Shown: positions 10,521 through 22,712 of the stretch, in pieces | Layout of the letters: each line of letters opens with the position of its first letter | How positions within the stretch are numbered: position 1 is the stretch's first letter | Assembly (NCBI GenBank): GCA_002189035.1 | Contig: CM007990.1 | Span: 3,720,001-3,784,000, forward strand | From: Utricularia gibba | Taxonomy: Eukaryota; Streptophyta; Magnoliopsida; Lamiales; Lentibulariaceae | DNA length: 64,000 nucleotides | Reading direction: 5' to 3' | The notes under the pieces: generated by a model | Database searches by the model: none | What the model saw: only the letters and a program-made list of their open reading frames with translations | Told to the model about the DNA's origin: nothing | Made by a program: the position numbers and the translations under genes

Positions 10521-11408
10521 TCTATAGTCATTATTAATCAATAATTTACAAATTTCTATATTTTATTTCCTCAACTCATTGATTTAAAATATAATATTCT
10601 CTCCGCTTTTTCCCCAATTTCACCCCGTGAGCATACATTATGAGTGGAGATTCCATTCCATCATAATTGAAGGCACCGGACCCACCATGCCGCGTGCGTG
10701 CTCTTTTATCGGCCCACGCGGACAAATTCATGTCTGGCATCGCGCCGCATGTTGATGTTGATGCACCTTCCTTCTTTCCCATTTATATCGTTTCATTGTT
10801 TTAATTATATAAAATAATATATTTAATTTCTATTCATTTTTTTTATCGTTTCATTGCTTTCGTGGTGGCTTAATTCTATTGTATCGTTTTCCGACAACAT
10901 GAATTCAAGTTTGAATGTGAAAAAAAAAACAATATTATTTATCAGTAACATGGTTAAAATGAATTAAAAATAATAAATCGAACTTATAATCAAAATATTA
11001 AAAAGCATGACAAAAATAAAAATAAATAATTTGGAATTATGTCAATATTTGTTATGTTGAAAAGCACGTAATGAGAGGTGACGCGTATGCTTATTAAATA
11101 AATTGCAAAAGAAATACATAATGAATGATACGAGGCTTCAATGGAGTTGAGGAAAAAGTCGCTTTCCGTAATTAAGGATAAACAACCCTTAATGACTTTT
11201 GAACCTGTAACAAAAACAGAACAGTTGAAAATGCTAACCAAACATGGATTTTACGTGAGGTAAAAATGAGTTGTATATAGAGAGTACCGTATTGTATATG
11301 GTTCATTACCACCTCTCCCACCTAAATGAGGAGCTATTTCCAAAACCCTTTTGATACAGAGCCCATCTGCTCTGGTTCTGGTCAAGTGTACAAATTAGAG
11401 GAGTTCCA
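10521..11408. other. Intergenic; unassigned GC-richer patch at 10600-10790
   Basis: Mostly AT-rich. A GC-richer patch at 10600-10790 holds a 68-codon minus-strand open frame with no recognised family. The part from about 11280 is probably 3' UTR of the next minus-strand gene. Confidence 0.4.
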
Positions 11409-12802
11409 TTACAGAACAATGGAGCAATGGTTGTTTTTCTTGTTTACCTGCTCTCCTTGGAAATAGCCATTGTAGAAGTTTGCCACTGCTCTTCCTTGAT
11501 GGTTCCCTACTATGTCTGAGTTCACGAAAGTCATTGAAAGGATTAGATTCAACGGAAGCTTATTGTAGAAAGCCATAGAGTTTAGGAGTGGCTCACCATC
11601 GCTATTCGAAAAATATGCTGTGAGATCAGGAAAACTGACGTTTTGGGGTATCTGTTCCAAGTATCCAAATGAGTTCATCCCATGGTTGAAGGAAGGAGCA
11701 TTCACTGAAGGGACAGTGGGTTCTCCGCCCATGAATGTAGAAATCGATACTTCTTCTGTAGCATTCGTGTGTTGCGCGTAATTGTTGTCTCTGTGAAAGG
11801 CTGTTGAATGGCCGCCATGGCCATCTACGCAATTGATCATTGCACCACTCATCCTCCACATTATTTCAGCATTGATCCTCTGAGCCAACAGGGCATTTTC
11901 AGCACCACCACAACTGTCTGCCAGGTTGAACTGAACTGGTTCAAGTGTCCTCCACACGCTTGGTGCAGCTTCGAAATTCAGGTGCAACTTCTCTTCATTA
12001 AGAAATGCTACGGAGGATTCTGCATCCTGAGAGCCAGGGCTTTCATGTTCTGCCATGAAGTGGAGAGAATCACATGCTAAAGTAAAGGTAAAAAGAAAAA
12101 AACCGACTAAAAGTTCGAAGCACACAAGCAAAGGGGATACTGCTGACCAAACACATACTCGAATGGACCTGGTACGCATTAGGTGGAAGAAGAGGAGCAA
12201 CTTCGACGGTATTCATTTGCTGCATTAGCTCAACCTGCTTGTCAAGCAACTCATTGAATCTCATGATCTGCTTTTTGACACCTAGTCTCACATTATAATG
12301 TCTGAAAAAATCCTGGTTTTGAGCTTCCAGTCTTTGCCACACTGAAAAGTCAGAGTAAGATGCTTTAGTCGTTATGAGAATACCGAAAGAAAAACAAACC
12401 CAACTAGATGATTACCGAGCTCGGTGAAACTGGGCTCAATCTTGGCCTGATAGAACAGGGTCCTAACAGCTTCTCTCTGGCTCATGTAAAGTAGAAGACA
12501 TCTCTCTATTAGATTCTGAACCTGATAACACACTAAAAAAGAATAAGTTTGGCCGACTAATTAAAAAAAAAAAAAAAAAAAAAAAACTCCAAACCACTCG
12601 TGTTATGTACTTCCACCAAATACAAACCAACTTGAACAAAGGATTTGGCCGTATGTTACATAGGCTATTCCCAGTTCATTTCAGTCTCAATACTTTATAT
12701 TCAACGAGACATACAAATCTATAAGAGAATTACGCAGGAACTCACCACTTGAATGTCTTGCAAAGAAACTTCTCTATGTTGTCCATCAGACATGCCACGC
12801 AT
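11409..12802 (-). CDS. Plant-specific TIGR01589-domain protein
   Basis: A four-exon gene on the minus strand: 12746..12802, 12416..12521, 12159..12341 and 11409..12076 (337 aa). The first three junctions reconstruct the plant-specific TIGR01589 (A_thal_3526) domain almost perfectly: DIQV/VQNLIERC, EPSFTEL/V/WQRLEAQN, then the QIMRFNELLDKQVELMQQ helix. Phases (0, 1, 1) agree with frame continuity. Donors are GTGAGT, GTAATC and GTATGT; acceptors are ATCAG, TTCAG and TTTAG. The C-terminal 220 residues are polar, Asn/Ser-rich and poorly conserved. The molecular function of this family is not established, and some members carry misleading automatic names. The start at 12802 is the first ATG in frame; another ATG lies three codons later. 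A further 3' exon is possible because GTAAAC follows GEQ near the stop. Confidence 0.85.
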
Positions 12803-15149
12803 CAACTGCACATGGAAAAACAGAGTGGAGGGCTATACTTCAACCCTGGTATCCAAAAATTCTCAATCAAACCTAAATAAATAAATTAGATTGGCCACAT
12901 ATCGTATTCAATCAACATTCATGGTTACTGAAAATCTAGCATCCACCATGTTTTTCAATCGTAACTTTACATCAATCACATGATTGTTGATTCATATTCC
13001 TCAGAACCAAAGCGTTTTTTTGGTAACCACCCATGTATCTGATTCTTCAGCACCTTAACCGATACAAATCAAAACACCTTAAAAGAAAAACGAAAACACG
13101 ATTGAACAGCGTTTTTTATTCTTTAGCTTTGAAATCGTCTGATGAACCCCATAAACGAGAAACCAAAACAAAACTTACACTAATAAAACCCACTCTAAGA
13201 ATTTGCAGACGCTGTGAGTATTCTCTTTGCCTTCAATCACCAAACATGAGGAAATGAGGGAGCATATCGCGCGGCTTTATAACAGATTTATCTGATTATT
13301 TATTCTGTTTTTATTTTTTATTTTTTCCATACGTCGTTTTCTGAGTATACGAATTCAATTCAATGATGAGTAATTTTTCTTTATGTTTTTCATAATTACT
13401 CTAATTATTAAAATATATAAATTTAAGCCCTATCACCCTCTCTATTCTCTGGTGATGAAGCTGTAAATATTATATTTTATTTAACAACATGCATAATATG
13501 GGCCCAATCCTGTAAAATAAATACTAGTTAAGCTATTTATATTTTTTCTTTTTTCAATATATTCAGTTTTTAAGAAATATAGTATTAAATTTAATATCCA
13601 AAGCATAAAAAATTTAAAGGTACGTTGCTCTTTTTAATGACATTTTTTTACATCATTTATTTATAAGCCTTCAAATTAGTAAAACTGATATATTAAGTAT
13701 TCATAATTAGGGCTGTATATACCTTATTATTTTTTTTACTGAATATACTACCAACTTTTAAAATTCAGTATTAAGTTTTTAAGAATTTCGATAAGCAGAT
13801 AAGTTATTAATTAAGATCAGTAAATAACCAAATTCAGGTATTTTATAAATCCACATATATTCATCCAAAACGTTTTACATCAATTCAAACCTTTCGTAAT
13901 ATGTTAATACCAGGAAAAATTTGCATCTTTTCAAGATAATTAACTATTATCCTAGTAATATTCATGATATCAATTTGAAAATATAAAGAGATGTTTTTAT
14001 CATTGTAGGTATTTGATATTAGCAATCATTTTCAATAGTCCACTTACTTAATACTTGCAGCAATACACCATTGATTCCCTAGGCCATCTCACTAACTTCT
14101 ATAATGAAATCTTTATTATAATATGTCACCTATCTTTTATACTCTACTTTTGTTTGACCTTCCTTGTTTTTCTATAACGGGATTTATTTTCGAAAAAAAT
14201 AAGTTGAATACATTATTAGATTATTGACATGTCTACTTTGCTTGAACATCTAGTAGCATTGCATAATCCAACTTTTAGGTCCACCTCCATCTCTAAACTT
14301 TCACTATTGTATTAATTTATCTATGATGTATATTGCTCTCTTACCCAACACATGTTCATTTTCAAAGATTTTAACCTAATGATCTTATATATTAGTGGAG
14401 AATGTTATATATAAACATAAAGATGAAATTTTCTAAAAATCACAAATAAATATCAAGGATTTAATCACAAACTTTTCACAATTCTAACTAGAGTTCAGGA
14501 ATTACTTTAATCATATTAATACCTTTTTCTACAATTTGATAATATGTCTATCAACATATTATATTCATGTCTAAGGGTTTGTCTTAGATTTGATGTAAAA
14601 GTCACTTTCAAACTAGTTATTAGATTAATGATTTTAAAGCATAGCAGAATTCTAACTTGAGTCCATTCTCATTTCTCTAGTCATCATCCATAACTTGAAA
14701 TGATGAAGACTTCAATTCTTCAAGCCTCAAGGCTCTCTATTTTATAAAACATCATGAAGGGTGAATCTAGTACTTTCTCTTCTTCCTCAACCAATATCTA
14801 CATTAGTTGAAGGTAATATTAATTAATTAATTATTTTCTTCTTTGAGTGATTAGCCATAGGCTGTTTTTGAGTATTGTATGTGTTGGTAAATATTATTTT
14901 TTGTAAAGATATATTATACTTTTTGGAACTGGTGAATTGATGATGATATTGGTTGTTAACTTGGTGGGTTGATTTATTCATTTTTATTTTATGAATATAA
15001 TTATGTTGGTGGATATATTAGATACAATTTTATAATGATGAAATAGATATAAATTGTACGGTTTTTTTAATATTTTTGTAGATGGATAATAATGAAAAAA
15101 TTGATGGCACACCTTTATCAAATAAAAGAAAAGAAAGCAATCAATACTA
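12803..15149. other. AT-rich intergenic
   Basis: Positions 12803-13260 are the promoter and probable 5' UTR of the TIGR01589 gene. From 13260 onward the DNA is AT-rich with no recognised gene. A short exon-like stretch at 15081-15150 (ATGGATAATAATG..., 22 codons) follows a good acceptor (TTTTTGTAG) but has no partner exon that I can identify. Confidence 0.5.
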
Positions 15150-16270
15150 GGGCTACGTTTGGTTGGATAGTTTAGGTAGGTTGTGGCATGGGTTTAAAGA
15201 TAAACCCACGTTTGGTATGTGAGTTTCAGATGGATAAAAATAAACCTGGCGAGAACCCATCGAACTGAGTTTAACTAAACCCAAGGAGGGTGGTCGGTAT
15301 AGCTAAACAAGGGGTATTAGTTCCAATTTTACCCTTACTTCAACAAAATTTGAATGCAGATCTACAAACCAAACGCAAACAGGTTCGCGAATTGCCAGCG
15401 GTGTCGCGTGCACTGGTGCAAACAGGTGGGTCTTTCGGTACATGTGTTTTCTATTCTTGGTGGGTTTGTCTACGGTAGCACGTCTAAGTGGCTGTGTTCT
15501 CTGATTTTTTAATTTCAAAATTGATGGTGCCGTGTGTATGTGTGTGTGTGTTTGTGTGTGTTATTGCTTGATTTATCTGCTGGAGGAAATCAGACATGGA
15601 ATAAGTTGCGTGACGAGCAAGCTGAGGTGATGTAACGAGTGGCTCACAACCCGCAGATGCTGCTAATGTAGTCTTGCTTTAGATTGTCGTGTTATTGCTT
15701 TTCCTAAACGATCATTTGGGACATATCATAACGTTTGTACTGGATTTGTTAAGCGCAAATTGTATGCATTACAAAGTCATAAGAAGCATTGCGTACATAC
15801 ACATCCAGTGCACAGCCATAGATACATCGGGTGTACTCCAACATGAATACTAATTTTCATGGTATCCGGTGCTTGCTGCAAGTGATGGTGGGATTCTACC
15901 AATGTGCTGCATGTTAGTATGGAATAACACGGTACTACATGGTGGACCATTTGAGTCGGCACTGCGATCTTCAAACGAGGTGCTTCAAAAGACGTGTAAA
16001 GCATGATGAAAGTACATGGAGAAAGGAAAAAACAAATTATAATAAAAAAGATTAATTATTGTTGGGGGAGGTTATATTAGTAATTTTATATAAAAATTCA
16101 TCACAAACCTAATTTTATATTTACACACCAAACGTGTTTTAGTGTTAAACTCAAATAATTTAAATTCATCAACCAAACACGAATAATCTTCTAAACCCAT
16201 AAAATCCATTTATCTAAATTTAAATAAACTAAACCCGGGTTTAAGTCTTATCCAGCAACCAAATGTGGAG
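15150..16270. mobile_element. 1.1-kb terminal-inverted-repeat element, non-autonomous
   Basis: The left end reads GGGCTACGTTTGGTTGGATA. The reverse complement of the right end reads CTCCACATTTGGTTGCTGGA, and imperfect similarity continues for about 80-100 bp through an ATGGGTTTA...GTTTGGT stretch in both arms. The CGTTTGGTT core is common in plant hAT- and PIF-type non-autonomous elements. The interior has a GT microsatellite near 15536-15560 and no transposase. A clean target duplication is not evident (CAATACTA left, AAGTATAT right). Confidence 0.6.
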
Positions 16271-16645
16271 AAGTATATTTTGGGTTTGAAAGTATTTTAC
16301 AAAATATGAAGATTCCGAGTAAAATAAAATGTGAAATAAGGAGAAGATATAATTATTCTATTATATTGTAAACATTACAATCAAAGATGTTAGTAAATAT
16401 ATTCCTAATCCTAATAATTAAACATGATATAAAAAATTCATATATCTTAATTTAAATTTAAATAAATTAAGTCATTTTGTCCCAATTTCTTTCATCACAC
16501 ACGTGTAATCTTGTTGGGTCGGGCTATCGGCCCATTTGTGTTACAATATAATCACAAAAGGCAGCGTGGTGTCGCTTTGGTTTTTTTGCCTCATTTCGCT
16601 CTGTAGCTGGGACACTGTGCCGCTTCAAGTTCTCGTTAGGGTCTT
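16271..16645 (+). promoter_or_regulatory. MBD8 upstream region
   Basis: This is the interval between the TIR element and the MBD8 start. Base composition shifts from AT-rich to more balanced at about 16500, marking the probable core promoter and 5' UTR. No definite TATA box or transcription factor site can be assigned. Confidence 0.4.
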
Positions 16646-19406
16646 ATGGCAGCCGTAAAAACCGCCACCAATTCGCATGCTCCGATGGAGGTGCTCTCCA
16701 ACGGCGGCAGTGGGATTAGGGTTGACGATTTGAAGCGTATAGACATCACTAATTTTTCGCAATCAGAACTAATGGCCCTTTCTCTGACTTCATCTTCCGC
16801 ATTCGACTTACGCCGTACGGAAGATGTTGTTTCTCCTCAGGTCGATCGTTCTGTCTTCAATGAGTCCGCTGGAGGCCGTCGTCAGACCTATTCTCACCTG
16901 CACCACCGGTCGCACTCCCGCCTTCCGGGTCTACATCCCTCTTTTAAAGCCCACCGCCAATCTAATGCTTTATCGGATCCGGTGAATCACTCGGTGTTGC
17001 ACTATCTCAAGCACTTTATTGATGGGGATGACAATCCTCCCCCGCCTCCTCCGCCTCCGCCGCCGCTGCACGAGGAAGAGATAAAGTCTGTGTATTTTCC
17101 GCATATGGGGTTGGGGATCCAAGAAAATTATGGAGTTCAGCTGGGGGCGATAGGGAAAAGAAAGAACTTGGGTGAAAACAAGCTTTTTGAGAATGGGTTT
17201 GTGGTGGAATTGCAAAAGGTGAATGACCAAGGTGAGACTGTGGATCTTGGGGAATTGGAGAAAAATGGGGATGAACTCTTTGCTGGGGAGTTGACAAAAA
17301 GAACAATGGGATTGGAGGACGAAGAGGCTGTTTTGGGATTTTTACGGGAACTGGATGGACAGTGGTGTAGCAGGAGGAAGAAGAGGAAGTATGTCAATGC
17401 GAGTGTTTTTTGTAATGCACTGCCGATTGGTTGGAAAGTGTTGCTAGGACTTCGGAGACGGGATTCGCGAGTCGCTCTATATTGCCGCAGATTCATAAGG
17501 TGATGATCGGCAAAATAATACTGCTTCTTCTGTTTGCTTGGTTCATGAGAGTTGTGTCAAGCATTTTTATACTTTTTCCATTTGTCTGCTTGATTGATCT
17601 CTGGGTTCTTGTGTGCTTTGTGGCGATTTTTTCAATTTTTTAAAATTGGATTTTTTCCCATCCTGCAGTCCTGCTGGACGGCAATTCATGTCATGTGTAG
17701 AGGCTGCTGCTCATCTTAAATCCTATTTTGAGTCTAGTGGTGCCGATCAGTGTAAAGATGAAAAGGCAGGGCAGGTTTGTGTTTTCTCTTCAGATATGAT
17801 TAGCCTTATGGCGTCATTCATTTCAGGCAGTTCATTTTAATTTCAAATGTGCTGCAGAAGGCAAGAGCTGCTTCCACCACAAACAAGAATGTGCAAGGCA
17901 AGGAAGTCATTTCAGCTGTGGGTGGAAGCTTATCTCATTCACGTGTGGATGATCGGTTGAAGGCCATTGATGATCTCTCTGAAGTTCAAGTTAAGGATAT
18001 ATTTGAATGTTCTAAATGCAGTTTGACATTTGATGATAAGAAAGTTTATTTGCAGCATGTGCTGTTATCCCACCAGAAATCTGGTAAAAGACACAAATTT
18101 GGGAGACCCATTGGAGAGGGTGTTATAATTAGAGATGGTAAATTTGAGTGCCAGTTCTGCCACAAGGTTTTTGATGAAAAGCGTAGCTATAGTGGCCATG
18201 TTGGAATCCATGTGAGGAATTCAGGAAAAAATTCTGGTGAACTCATCAATACTCTAAGTACCAGTAAAAACATAGACACTCTACCTCCGGAAGCAGTCCC
18301 TGCAACATCTTTGAAAATGGAAGCTGTAGTTGAAATTGTTCAAAGGGCTATTTCTGAAACATCCGTCCTTGAACCTAGTGTGACAGCTGTATCTGATCCG
18401 CCTCCCAGAATTGAGTGTTTAAAAAATTCTTCAGTTCCTGGTGAGACACCTGCAAAAGTGGGTTCTGATTCTGCGGAAGTGCATGAAGATGTGGTGAATT
18501 CTAATATAGCCATGATCGAGGACTTGAATCAGTGTACTACAGTTATGACAGATAGCCATGACATGGTTAAGAATGATTTTGATTGGAATGTAAATGTAGA
18601 AATGGATGCAAGTTGTATAAATGACTCTGAACATACTCGTTCAAGTGAAATTGAGAAGTTTGGAGCCATTGATTTGGACATAAGCTATGAAGATAGATCT
18701 GTGAAGCCAAGTGATGGTAATATGGATGATAAACAGCCGCTAACGGACTGCTCTCCAGTGCCCTTGGTTCAATCATTTCAGTTCTTCCCCCCGTTTAGTA
18801 CATCAGATAAGGTATGATCTTCAGCCTCTCTGCAATTTGACATGCTGATCGTTGTGAACTTTCCTTGTTCCTTGTCATATAGTTTTCTGAATTTCCTTTC
18901 CCCTTCTTCCCATGTGCATCAAAATAGGTTATTCATCAATGTAGCAGCCGCTGTTTTGACAAATGTATACACGTGCTGTGACGTTTGCTGGTTGATTCTT
19001 ATACCGATGTATTCTCTTACAATTGGTAATTGTTTTTCAGGTTGGGAACGAGTTTTCTGTTGTTGATCAGAAGCTTGATAGCGTTACAGGGTTTGAAGAA
19101 CTTAGGTTCGATGATATAGAGCCATACATTCCATCTATGGCTGGGGGCTCCATGAACTTGGCAGATAACTCAGGGATGGAACTTGGGTTCGGTTCCTCAG
19201 TTGGATTTGGCTCTGAAGGTGTAATTCTGAGCTCGATGAATACGAATCGGCTGACCGTGTGCGTATGGTGCAGATCAGAATTCAGGCTGGAGGGCATTGA
19301 ATCAGAAACTCCATCTGATTCTATAGGATATATGTGCCCAACGTGCAAAGCTAAAATTTCTGGCCACTTTGGTGGCAGCCTGTCCATGGATTTACATGAT
19401 TTCTGA
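16646..19406 (+). CDS. MBD8: Methyl-CpG-binding-domain protein 8-like, with C2H2 fingers
   Basis: Four exons: 16646..17499, 17669..17774, 17858..18811 and 19041..19406 (759 aa). Splice phases (2, 0, 0) join cleanly. The first junction completes the MBD: LPIGWKVLLGLRRRDSRVAL, YCRRFIS/PAGRQFMSC, EAAAHLKSYF (about residues 260-310). Upstream are a basic RRKKRK cluster (about residue 247) and a ten-Pro run near residue 132. Exon 3 encodes two C2H2 fingers, FECSKCSLTFDDKKVYLQH (CX2CX12HX4H) and FECQFCHKVFDEKRSYSGH (CX2CX12HX3H). The last exon ends with a CxxC...CxxC pair (CVWC, CPTC). MBD8-type proteins are nuclear and Arabidopsis MBD8 has been linked to flowering time; whether this plant MBD binds methylated DNA cannot be judged. 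It is tail-to-tail with the PP2C gene. Confidence 0.87.
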
Positions 19407-19769
19407 TCCATCTTCCATCTTGCGAGACGTGCATAACCATCTTTGTCATCTTTTGTATCAACGAGGTTTTTTGTCTTGAAAGTTCGAGAAAGGCTGAATT
19501 TTCTTGTCGTAATGATATATGTTCAATCCAATAGTCATACAAATCTCCAGAGAGCAGTTGTTGAAGACAATATGACCCCAGCAGATGTTACATAGAAACA
19601 ATGTAGTGAAAAAAACAAAAAAAGAAAAAAACTACCCACAACAAGGGAAGAAAGACAGTAGTTAATAGGAAGTTGAGTAGCATCCTGCATGTCTCTACAT
19701 GGACTGATTCCTTCAAGAATCGAAGCAGAAGACTAGACATTTTGAATCTTTTTGTACCAATTCTGACAA

Positions 19770-21201
19770 CTAGAATCGAACCACAATGCATGAGATATCG
19801 TCCTTGCTATCCCTATCCAGAGCTTCTTGGCTGAGTTGCCTGGCCGCTTTCTGAGGATCCTTGATGCTCTTGGCGATATCTACAGCCTCCTGATTCGACA
19901 TCACCTGAATGAAGTAGAAAGACTTCATCAGGTTCCCATCTCTTATTTTTCATGTCCAAGTTTGACACAAGCATGCAGTGATGAAGGGTACAGAAGAAAC
20001 CTTCCAAAGGCCATCACTAGCAAGGATGAGGAGATCAGTATCCATATCAATCTCTGCGCTTTTTACATCAGGATCTGATCGCAAGTGTGATTTCAAGTTC
20101 TTATCTCCGAAAGCACGGGAAACCGCTAGTTGTCCGTTCACTCTAGCAACATCACCTGATCATGGAAAGGCTATGTGCTCATTCCAGACGAGAAAGAAGG
20201 GAATTTTCACACATCTGCTGTGCACATACATACATTACCTGGCATGTTTGAAACGAATCCACCTTTGACTATAATGCTATCACGTTCAGTGTTGGTGTTC
20301 GGCTCATGATCAATGGTCATCTGTATTGCCTGCCCTTTCCGGGAGAGCACTCCTCGTGAATCTCCGACATTGGCCACCCAAATGGTCCGGCCGTTCAAGA
20401 TGATAGCCGTGACAGCGGTGGAGCCACCGGTCCCCAAAACCGGCTCTGACAAAATTGCCTGATCGGTACTCTCATAGGCTCTTTTTAGTGAAGTCCCTGG
20501 ATCCCTCCAAAAGTGCTCCTGGAATAGTTTCCGAAGCTCCCTAAGTCATCCATCACGCTGTTTTCAGGCACTGGAAAAGAAGGCTACTAACCTCTTTCAA
20601 GATGTTAGAAAACAAATGTTTCTGTAGGTATGCCGGCACAGAATTCCCAAGATGGCCGTCGAATATGGCGAAAAGCCCCAGCTCGTAGCCGCGAACCCTT
20701 GTGAACCTGGCGACATGATAATCCTCCATGGGATGATTTGCCTTCCCTTTTATTAAACAGAATCCAAACTTGATAATTCCATCATGGTTCTTTCCCTTTC
20801 CCGAGCAGATAGATGAAGTACGCCCTGAAGGCTGGAGCACAGCAGCAGCACAGATCAAACAAAGAGCATATCATTGTAACGCAGCATATGAAACAATCTT
20901 TTCATTTGCAATCTCAAACAACTGTCTATTTAATCTCCATATTCATAGTTCCCTCTCTTCAGTCCGCAGCACGCCTACCCTCTCACCAAATTTGATACAA
21001 AAGCTGATGAAAAAACTAAAAGATAGCAACCATCTAGGCACAGACCACTGGTGAGCATTCAATCAGAACCATTGGCGGGGCATAACAGAACGATATGCAT
21101 GCTAACATCACCAGAGAAGGATCATGTGTAGTCACTACGAAACATGAATAAAACATAGTAAATCTCACCTTCGAGGAAGTGAAACAGCACAGAGCATCCA
21201 T
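19770..21201 (-). CDS. Protein phosphatase 2C, plant small cytosolic type
   Basis: PP2C Ser/Thr phosphatase, predicted 280 aa, the usual size for the clade that includes At1g22280/At1g34750. Exons in transcript order: 21169..21201, 20592..20831, 20239..20518, 20001..20155 and 19770..19904. Exon 1 is only 33 coding nt (MDALCCFTSSK) and matches the family N terminus (MGKFCCFTSAS-like). Metal-binding and signature motifs are intact: KANHPMEDYHV, FAIFDGHLG, GGSTAVTAI, VANVGDSRGVLS, GGFVSNMPG/DVARVNGQLA, SRAFGDK, LASDGLWK and DSKDDISCIVVRF at the end. Acceptors and donors are all GT-AG (for example GAG/GTTAGT with TTCCAG/GAG). A Thr-containing two-residue insertion is seen in HEPNTNTERD, where relatives have HEP-TER. 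It acts as a monomeric Mg/Mn enzyme; the substrate is unknown. Confidence 0.9.
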
Positions 21202-22016
21202 GTTCCTAAAAGCTCCTCAGCTTCAACATCAGACCGCCAGCGGAATTAAAAAAGGGTAAAGGCCCTGATCACCAGAACTCAAAACTGTTGGTAAGTCTAC
21301 AGATTGAAAAGCATCCTGATCCTGAGAAAAAGAATCAAATCAAATCAAGTTGTTGCAGAAAGCGTGAAACTTGACTTGACCCACAAAACGAGAAACCACT
21401 AAAAATTTAAAGGGGACATGGAGACTTCAAATCGGGAGAATAGAAAAGAAGGGTTGCAGAGGAAAAAAGTTGCATAAATTTTGGGGAACTGGGCTCCTCA
21501 CCTAATTGACTTTTGGCGTTGATTAATATTCCTTGGCAGTGCGAGAATTGTCCCGTCCCAAGTAAAATGTTCCAGTGCTGTCAGTCAATGGTGCTGCAAT
21601 TTTATTTTATTGCTATTTTGTCCGAACTTGCTTGCGCTGTTACTTGCTGCTGCTGCTGCATCCTGGGCCGAGGTTCCCTCACGAGCTGTGAAAACTTTTG
21701 CTTTCTTCTTCTTCTTCCTGCAACGCCCCCCCTTTCCCTAGTTATTCGGGTCTTCTTGTGGGCCCCTTCTCTTGGTCAACTATCACCTTCGTCGTCTTCT
21801 TCCCATTTTTTTGTTACTTATTTACAGCAGTAACACACATTTCAATAATTTTTATTCCCTTCGTGACATTTGCTCGCGCATATTAATTATCTCTCTAGAG
21901 AATTTATCTTCCCATTTAAAAAAAAAGGAAAAGAGTATTCATTTTATCCTGTACGGAACGCTAAAACTGAGCCTGTTCCACATTCGTATTTACTCAAAAC
22001 GATGACTGAACTGTTT
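21202..22016. other. PP2C upstream region and intergenic
   Basis: This is the 5' UTR and promoter side of the PP2C gene. A pyrimidine-rich stretch at 21700-21810 on the plus strand holds only overlapping short frames with no recognised product. Confidence 0.45.
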
Positions 22017-22712
22017 CGGCTAATTTTTAAAACTACCCACTGTTATCATACCTGTTTACAAAAGTACCCATTATATGTATTAGGTGTATTGTGTGTATAT
22101 AAATTTACAAAATCACCCTTTGCTTAATGTATAAATAAAAATTATATTATAAATATTATAATTTATATTTTCATAATACTTAATAATGATTTTCAGTAAA
22201 ATGTTTTTATTGAAAATCATCATATAAAACCAACTCATTTTTATAATAAACAATACTTTTTAAATAATATTAATACTAATAATATAGATATGATAAGATT
22301 AAAATAATTTTTGATCTAAAACCAACTCGTTTTTATAATAAATAATACTTTTTAAATAATTTTAATACTAATAATATATATTTTATAAGATCAAAATAAT
22401 TTCTAAATTAAAATCAAATCGTTTTTATAATAAAAAATACTTTTAAAATAATTTTAATACTAATAATATACATTTCATAAAATCAAAATAATTTCTGAAT
22501 AAAAAATTATTTACTAAAAATATTTTATTTAAAATCATTATCAAGTATTATAAAAATACAAATTATAATATTTATGATATAATATTTACATACACATTAA
22601 AAAGAATGGGTAATTTCGTAAAATTACATACACACACTACACCACATTACACACAGTGGGTACTTTTACAAATAGGTTTGGTAACAGTGGGTAGTTTTAC
22701 AATTAACTGTTC
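22017..22712. mobile_element. Long-TIR MITE (Mutator-like candidate)
   Basis: A non-autonomous element of about 690 bp. The left arm (from about 22020) and the reverse complement of the right arm (to about 22705) match for about 190 bp, including AAAACTACCCACTGTTA at both tips and an AT-rich inner part. Near-duplicate flanks AACTGTTTCG (left) and AACTGTTCG (right) suggest a 9-bp target duplication, the size made by Mutator-like transposases. The centre contains three tandem 92-bp units. No coding sequence is present. Confidence 0.75.
22226..22501. repeat. Three 92-bp tandem repeats inside the MITE
   Basis: The units are 22226..22317, 22318..22409 and 22410..22501. Each begins AAAA-C/T-CAA-C/A-TC and contains TTTTTATAATAA followed by TTTTAATACTAATAATATA. 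They differ by scattered substitutions, so the array is not very recent. Confidence 0.8.

Noticed and set aside
10576-10782. 68-codon minus-strand frame MGKKEGASTSTCG...
   Set aside because: No recognised homologue, no splice partners and no regulatory context; probably chance in a GC-richer patch.
15536-15560. GT-rich microsatellite
   Set aside because: A short simple repeat inside the TIR element with no further meaning.
17016-17496. Pro/Ser-rich antisense frames in MBD8 exon 1
   Set aside because: They are generated by the proline-codon run and Lys/Glu-rich exon on the sense strand.
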